Origin: Aradus depressus
Taxonomy: Eukaryota; Arthropoda; Insecta; Hemiptera; Aradidae
Direction: 5' to 3'
Assembly: GCA_963662175.1 (NCBI GenBank)
Contig: OY759217.1
Location: 15,316,562 to 15,380,561, forward strand
DNA: 64,000 nt
Under the pieces are notes generated by a model. It was given only the letters and a program-made list of their open reading frames with translations, did not search any database and was not told the DNA's origin. The translations under genes were made by a program, and so were the position numbers. This document shows, piece after piece, positions 59,955 to 64,000 of the stretch (within the stretch, counting starts at the first letter, position 1; each line of letters starts with the position of its first letter).

Positions 59955-61241
59955 TTACATCACAGGACATGTGAACAGTTTCTTCCCTACACGAACCTTA
60001 GCTACTGTAACCACCAAGTCAGATCCAGGAAGTGTGGAGTCGACTATGGCCAAAGGCCATTGATTAGGTTCGGTGTTGTCACCTTTAAGGAGTACAACTG
60101 CTCCGGGTGACAAGTTAGGAACTGCATGATACCACTTGGCTCTTTCTTGTAAGGTATGCAAGTACTCCTTCGACCACCTTACCCAAAATTGCTGAGACAT
60201 CTGTCGCAGTAATGCCCAATGTTTCAACCAACCTGAATCATCCTCCAAAAAATTGTGTTCAGGGGGTGCCAGAAGAGGTCCTACAACCAGAAAGTGACCA
60301 GGAGTCAAGACATTTATCTCTGAAGGAGAGGAAGACAAGGGAATGAGAGGCCTAGAGTTTAGAATTGCTTCTATCTTATGAAATAACTTATTCAATTCTT
60401 CATAAGTTAACACTCTGTCTCCTATGGTCCTCTTCAGGTGCTCCTTGGCCGAACGTACTGCTCGCTCCCAAAGACCATCTTTCGAGAGAGAAAGAGGGGG
60501 GTTAAATAACCATCTAACCTCACGCTTAGCCATCGCCGAAAATATTTCTTCAGATCCTTCCTGGAACAGTCTCCGCAAGCCCTCATAATACTTGGCACCA
60601 TAATCAGAGTAGACAGTACTGGGAATACTTCTACGAGCACAAAATCGATCAAATGCATCCAAAAAGCCCACTGTACTAATTTCAGTAATCAGCTCAAAAT
60701 GGCAAGCTTTTGTGGTAAAACAGACAAACAAACAGTAGCCCTTTACAAGTTTTGCTCCTCTCCGTTTATGCTCCTTAACAACAGAGCGAGCTGCAAGTAT
60801 CCAAAACTTGGATCTCAAGAGAGAGAGCAACAGTGAAGGCCCGGCATGAAGTGACCTTCTATGAAACTCATCAATGATCAAGTGAGTCAGATCAGAATGT
60901 TTAGGAAGCAGAAGGGGATGCTTAGCAGATCGAGCCAAGTCTGAGTTGTCCAACCGACCACCCACACGAATAACACCTTCATCTAGAAATGGTGCTAAAC
61001 ACTGAATCGCCTTCCGACCATTCTTTTTCAGGGAGATTAATCTAATTTCTTCAGAAAAGTGTTCAAACTGAACTATTTTTACAACCATCAAAATACCACT
61101 GTCCAGCTCATTCACTGTCAATGGTCCTTTAAGATGTAGGTTGACCTCTTTAATCCTACAATTAGAAACAAGTCTAGCAATATAAGAGAAGACTCGAATC
61201 AATTTTGAAAGGGATGAAAATCTACCACATAGGCCCAACAA
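59955..61241 (-). pseudogene. BEL/Pao integrase and C-terminal region
   Basis: A long 428-codon open frame. DLARSAKHPLLLPKHSDLTH and IDEFHRRSLHAGPSLLLSLL form the HxxxHAG zinc-type start. FVCFTTKACHFELITEISTV, then STVYSDYGAKYYEGLRRLF (Asp), FNPPLSLSKDGLWERAVRSA (Glu) and EAILNSRPLIPLSSSP form the core. FWVRWSKEYLHTLQERAKW, GAVVLLKGDNTEPNQWPLAI and VRVGKKLFTCPV form the DUF5641 tail. BEL/Pao integrases normally have a CxxC pair and first Asp between RSVVKE and RGAKLVKGY; about 40 residues are missing there, so the protein is dead although the frame stays open. It follows 61269-61682 on the same strand. Confidence 0.88.
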
Positions 61242-61268
61242 ATCATTACGATTTGAGGATATTTTCTT

Positions 61269-61682
61269 TCATACAGTAAAGACATTACAAACAGGTGACT
61301 TTACTTCTGGCAACTCATCAAAGGAAGGAAAGTTACCTGGAGTAACAGGTCTTAGAGACAATCTGCTCCAAGAGGGACCCTGCCACCACATGACATTCTC
61401 CAAGAGTTGTTCCGGATAGAGACCTCTACTGGCCGCATCAGCCGGGTTCTCAGTAGTCCTAACATGACGCCAGTCAATATGAAAAGTAATTAACCTTAAT
61501 GCTTCCCCAGAAAGGCTAGAATTTAAATAATAAAACTTTTCTACATTAGACAAACTGTCATCACTGTGTATAATTGAACTGAAGAGGTAATAAAAACTTT
61601 TCCATTTTAAAAAGTCACCTGAAAATAGTAAATAAGTTGGATCATTTTTTAGTATTAGAACCCAAGCAAGCCATAGATCCAC
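61269..61682 (-). pseudogene. BEL/Pao gag fused to RNase H end by deletion
   Basis: The 137-codon frame starts with a Gag segment (FSGDFLKWKSFYYLFSSIIH, then NVEKFYYLNSSLSGEALRLI, the DUF1759 pattern) and switches directly to the RNase H/linker segment DWRHVRTTENPADAASRGLY, ENVMWWQGPSWSRL. In intact elements these are separated by protease and RT, so more than 2 kb has been deleted with the frame kept. The Gag start and everything upstream is cut near 61680. Confidence 0.8.
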
Positions 61683-61743
61683 CCCCGAATTTCAATGAAA
61701 CCTAATTTCGAAATCTCTCCCCTATTTTGTTGACGACAATGGA

Positions 61744-62253
61744 TTGAAATGGTTAGTTGACACCGGCTCTTCCAAAAATTATATTAACCCTAATCTAATA
61801 AATAGTCAAACACCAATAAAAGAAGAAACTTTTATAGTTACCACCCCGGTAGGTCAACAAACTGGATCACAAACCTGCGAGTTAAAATTAGATGACGATT
61901 TTAACACAAATATCATAGCCAAATTTCACATATTCCCGTTCTCTAATAAATATGATATTCTGTTAGGTCATGAAACTTTGACCGCACTAGATAGTAGCAT
62001 AGATCTTAAAAATAAAATGTTAAATAATAAGTATGGAAACAATCCTTTATTATTCCTCATGAATACGCCGGAAATAAATATAAAACCGGGAAAACATGTT
62101 ATTAAAATAAAAGTAAATAAAGAAAAAGGAGTAATAAAAGAACAAAACTTTGAGAATTATTTTATTGACGAAGGTCTAGTAAACATAAAAAATAATGAAT
62201 GCCTACTGACACTTCACTTTAATCATCCTGAGTTGATGACCATTTGCCTTTAA
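61744..62253 (+). CDS. Gypsy-type aspartyl protease region
   Basis: A 169-codon plus-strand frame begins KWLVDTGSSKNYINPNLIN, an intact DTGSS active site. It continues with PVGQQTGSQTCELKL and DILLGHETLTALDSSIDLKN (the ILGxExL flap-side pattern), then GKHVIKIKVNKEKGVIKEQN of the linker leading to RT. It ends at a stop after FNHPELMTICL. The upstream Gag and downstream RT are missing. The frame is clean and the active site unchanged, unlike the proteases at 27.9 and 32.5 kb, so it is a younger fragment. Opposite in strand to the BEL/Pao pieces. Confidence 0.7.
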   Translation: MKWLVDTGSSKNYINPNLINSQTPIKEETFIVTTPVGQQTGSQTCELKLDDDFNTNIIAKFHIFPFSNKYDILLGHETLTALDSSIDLKNKMLNNKYGNNPLLFLMNTPEINIKPGKHVIKIKVNKEKGVIKEQNFENYFIDEGLVNIKNNECLLTLHFNHPELMTICL

Positions 62254-63056
62254 AGCGGCCCGCACACGGACAATAGTATTGTCAATATACACATGCCAAT
62301 ACTATTGTCAATATGCAGATCAATAAACAACAGATCGCAAACTGATCAATAGTATTGCCTATACTAGTAGTATAGAAATGTATGTCCTGGGACACAGATA
62401 ACGATCAAGGGACTTAGCGACGTCACAGAATGAAGTTTGGGGGTGTGTCCGCCCCATCCTGGCACGCTGATTGGCTGACAGGCGAGATAACATGCTTAGC
62501 TACGTCACAGGACTTGATATTTCAAGCCCAATGTCCCAGGACATACATCCGGGTTTTGAGGAATTTGTGTCCTAGAAAAGTAAGGAATGCGTCCCAGAAC
62601 ATACACTTATGTATTTTCAATGGGGATAGATAAGATGTTTGTAAACAAGTCAATAAAAACAGATTAGAAAAAATGCAATTCATTATTTTTAATTGGCTAA
62701 ATATTATCAGCCAGTGGATAGTAGACAAGTCTTTGTGACGTATCATGAGGGGTGTGTCACGTATTTAATTCCCCATTCATGAAATTAGATTATGAGTCAA
62801 TAGTAGTAATTCCTAGCCCCCACCAATAAGAGGTAAGGAATAGTGTGTATGTACATGCATCAGAGAGATGACATACTCTAAATAACCCATGTATACACGT
62901 TCAAAAAAAGGAATGATATACAGGAAATAAAAACATAATATTTGTTGAGGTGAGCTTTAGCAAAGCCAAGCTTTTTTTCAATAAAATCAAGTGCATAAAG
63001 ATTGAACTTTTTTTTTTCGAAATATTAGTTATTGTAAGTCAGATAAAATAAAAAAT
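62254..63056. other. Non-coding with MITE-like inverted repeats
   Basis: Three copies of the near-palindrome CAATA(G/C)TATTG at 62271, 62297 and 62347. A 17-bp inverted repeat ATGTATGTCCTGGGACA (62378-62394) pairs with 62532-62548. A partial third copy of the right arm lies at 62591-62607. Otherwise AT-rich. Confidence 0.5.
62378..62548. repeat. MITE-like segment, 17-bp terminal inverted repeats
   Basis: 171 bp between perfect inverted arms 62378-62394 and 62532-62548. No target-site duplication is obvious. It could be a small non-autonomous DNA element or a foldback repeat. Confidence 0.45.
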
Positions 63057-63130
63057 ATGCTTTCTAAGATGAAGGAAAGGAATGAAAAAAATAATAATGT
63101 TAAAAGTTTGAAAGAGATAGCAACAATATA
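63057..63130 (+). pseudogene. Small ORF, 5' part, split by a solo LTR
   Basis: ATG at 63057-63059, then MLSKMKERNEKNNNVKSLKE and IATIY. The frame continues across the 5-bp target duplication at 63794. The joined text (SLKEIA then about 22 residues then IPDTIKKDL) loosely resembles a SOCS-box helix pair as found at the end of ankyrin-SOCS proteins, but the match is weak. Confidence 0.3.
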
Positions 63131-63793
63131 TGTTGGGTTTGGGTACAGGTTAATGAGAACTTAGAGTAGAGCAACAGATATATTTATTTGGTCAACACCC
63201 TTATTACAAAACCGCGTGGTAACGAACACAAAGTCAGTTGTTCAATAATAAGTCCCATACCGCTTGGGAACTACACAAGTCACTCACTTACTGTGCTTGG
63301 TAACAGACGACTCACTTTATACCCGCGTGGTAATAACCAACTCACTTCCGCATGGTAACTAACGACTCACCTTATACCCGCGTGGTAATAAGGACGAATC
63401 CATTCCGCACACCGCGTGCTGGCTCGACCCAGACTCTCAGTCCACCCCGCGTGGCGACCAACTGGTCCCTCTCGTTGTTAAGAGACGACTCACTTTATAC
63501 CTGCGTGGTAATAACCAACTCACTTCCGCATGGTAACTAACGACTCACCTTATACCCGCGTGGTAATAAGGACGAATCCATTCCGCACACCGCGTGCTGG
63601 CTCGACCCAGACTCTCAGTCCACCCCGCGTGGCGACCAACTGGTCCCTCTCGTTGTTAAGAGACGACTCACTGGTAGTTCAATGAATCACACAAGTCACT
63701 CACCACAGGTCGTTCAAGGAACACACCGCAGGTATCGATTCTCGGCGTGTTCCCGAATTCACCCGCTCTGGCTTCCCCTCGCGCGACCCAACA
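63131..63793. mobile_element. Solo LTR with 5-bp TSD, internal tandem repeats
   Basis: 663 bp bounded by TGTTGGGT and ACCCAACA, 8-bp perfect inverted ends of TG...CA type. ATATA lies on both sides (63126-63130 and 63794-63798). GC-rich compared with the flanks. TGTTGGG-type starts are common in BEL/Pao LTRs, so this may be a solo LTR of that group; the family is not proven. It interrupts a small open frame. Confidence 0.8.
63306..63661. repeat. 178-bp tandem duplication inside the solo LTR
   Basis: Units 63306-63483 and 63484-63661, differing at about one base. Each unit holds shorter sub-repeats such as CGCGTGGTAATAA and CGCATGGTAACTAACGACT, which also occur in degenerate form upstream (63210-63300). 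Confidence 0.92.
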
Positions 63794-63934
63794 ATATATG
63801 TTATTAAAAATAAGATTATTTCAGAATTGGCAGATATTGATAAAATAAATATTCCTGACACAATAAAAAAAGATTTAGAAGAGTATTACATCCAAAATAA
63901 AATATATTGCCATGAACAATTTTCTGAAGATTAA
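63794..63934 (+). pseudogene. Small ORF, 3' part, after the solo LTR
   Basis: Continues in frame with VIKNKIISELADIDKINIPD, TIKKDLEEYYIQNKIYC and a TAA at 63932-63934. Without the LTR the whole ORF would be about 69 codons. AT-rich codon use. Whether it is a host exon or another repeat is unknown. Confidence 0.3.
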
Positions 63935-64000
63935 TTTTTTAAATATATTAAAGCCTTTGTATATTATTTAAACGATTATAAAATAATATTTTTTTAAAAA

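Noticed and set aside
63306..63661. Independent satellite array
   Set aside because: Only two full units, and they lie inside a solo LTR with its own borders and target duplication.

Overview
The window looks like a repeat-dominated euchromatic or pericentromeric stretch from an arthropod, most likely an insect. It is AT-rich, has spliced genes with GT-AG introns, and carries a typical insect transposon fauna: Jockey/I-clade LINEs, Ty3/Gypsy, Ty1/copia and BEL/Pao LTR elements, hAT, PIF/Harbinger, pogo and piggyBac relics, and a tRNA-derived SINE. No rRNA, canonical tRNA gene, CRISPR or prokaryotic feature is seen.

Layout. 0.3-0.9 kb: 3' end of an I/Jockey-type LINE. 2.0-3.6 kb (+): two well-formed exons of the C-terminal (OB-fold) part of a DEAH-box RNA helicase, the only convincing host gene, plus a possible further exon at 4.9 kb. 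5.2-6.4 kb (-): two compact ORFs of unknown origin, cut by a LINE. 6.4-12.2 kb (-): a truncated Jockey LINE, a second RT fragment, and a full-length Jockey LINE (7742-12163) with a 12-bp target-site duplication (TSD) at what looks like the splice acceptor of a minus-strand exon. 12.4-22.3 kb (-): Penelope-like and Gypsy gag fragments, then a Gypsy-like LTR family (LTR-A, LTR-B), two coiled-coil gag copies and an integrase relic. 22.7-25.1 kb: pogo-type transposase and a Harbinger-type accessory gene. 25.5-31 kb: several decayed copies of one DDE transposase superfamily. 31.6-34 kb: LINE, copia and piggyBac remnants. 35.2-38.4 kb: the best-preserved DDE transposase of that superfamily, flanked by a repeated 13-bp motif. 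39.1-41 kb: an unclassified transposase carrying a complete SINE insertion. 41.2-44.1 kb: Gypsy integrase, Harbinger, hAT and MADF fragments. 44.4-57.1 kb: a hAT (DUF4371/ZMYM1-like) gene with a 166-bp inverted duplication, split by a 10.28-kb three-LTR composite retrotransposon (46259-56538) flanked by the 4-bp TSD ACAT; Harbinger fragments follow. 57.8-59.4 kb: a second Harbinger copy with its accessory gene on the opposite strand, between transposase exons. 60-62.3 kb: BEL/Pao and Gypsy fragments. 63.1-63.9 kb: a 663-bp solo LTR (5-bp TSD) splitting a small ORF.

Almost every transposase or pol gene is frameshifted or truncated, so the region is mostly a graveyard. The exceptions are a Jockey ORF1 (430 aa) and two nearly identical copies of a coiled-coil, gag-like ORF in the three-LTR composite. 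That family has long LTRs (about 1.5 kb), no pol in the internal region, a clear primer-binding site, and two perfect promoter-type palindromes kept in its LTRs (an RFX X-box-like site and a CRE-like TGACGTCA). It is the strongest candidate for a recently active, poorly described element here. The nested insertions also give a relative order of events: hAT first, then composite LTR element; helicase-type exon first, then full-length LINE; unclassified transposase first, then SINE.
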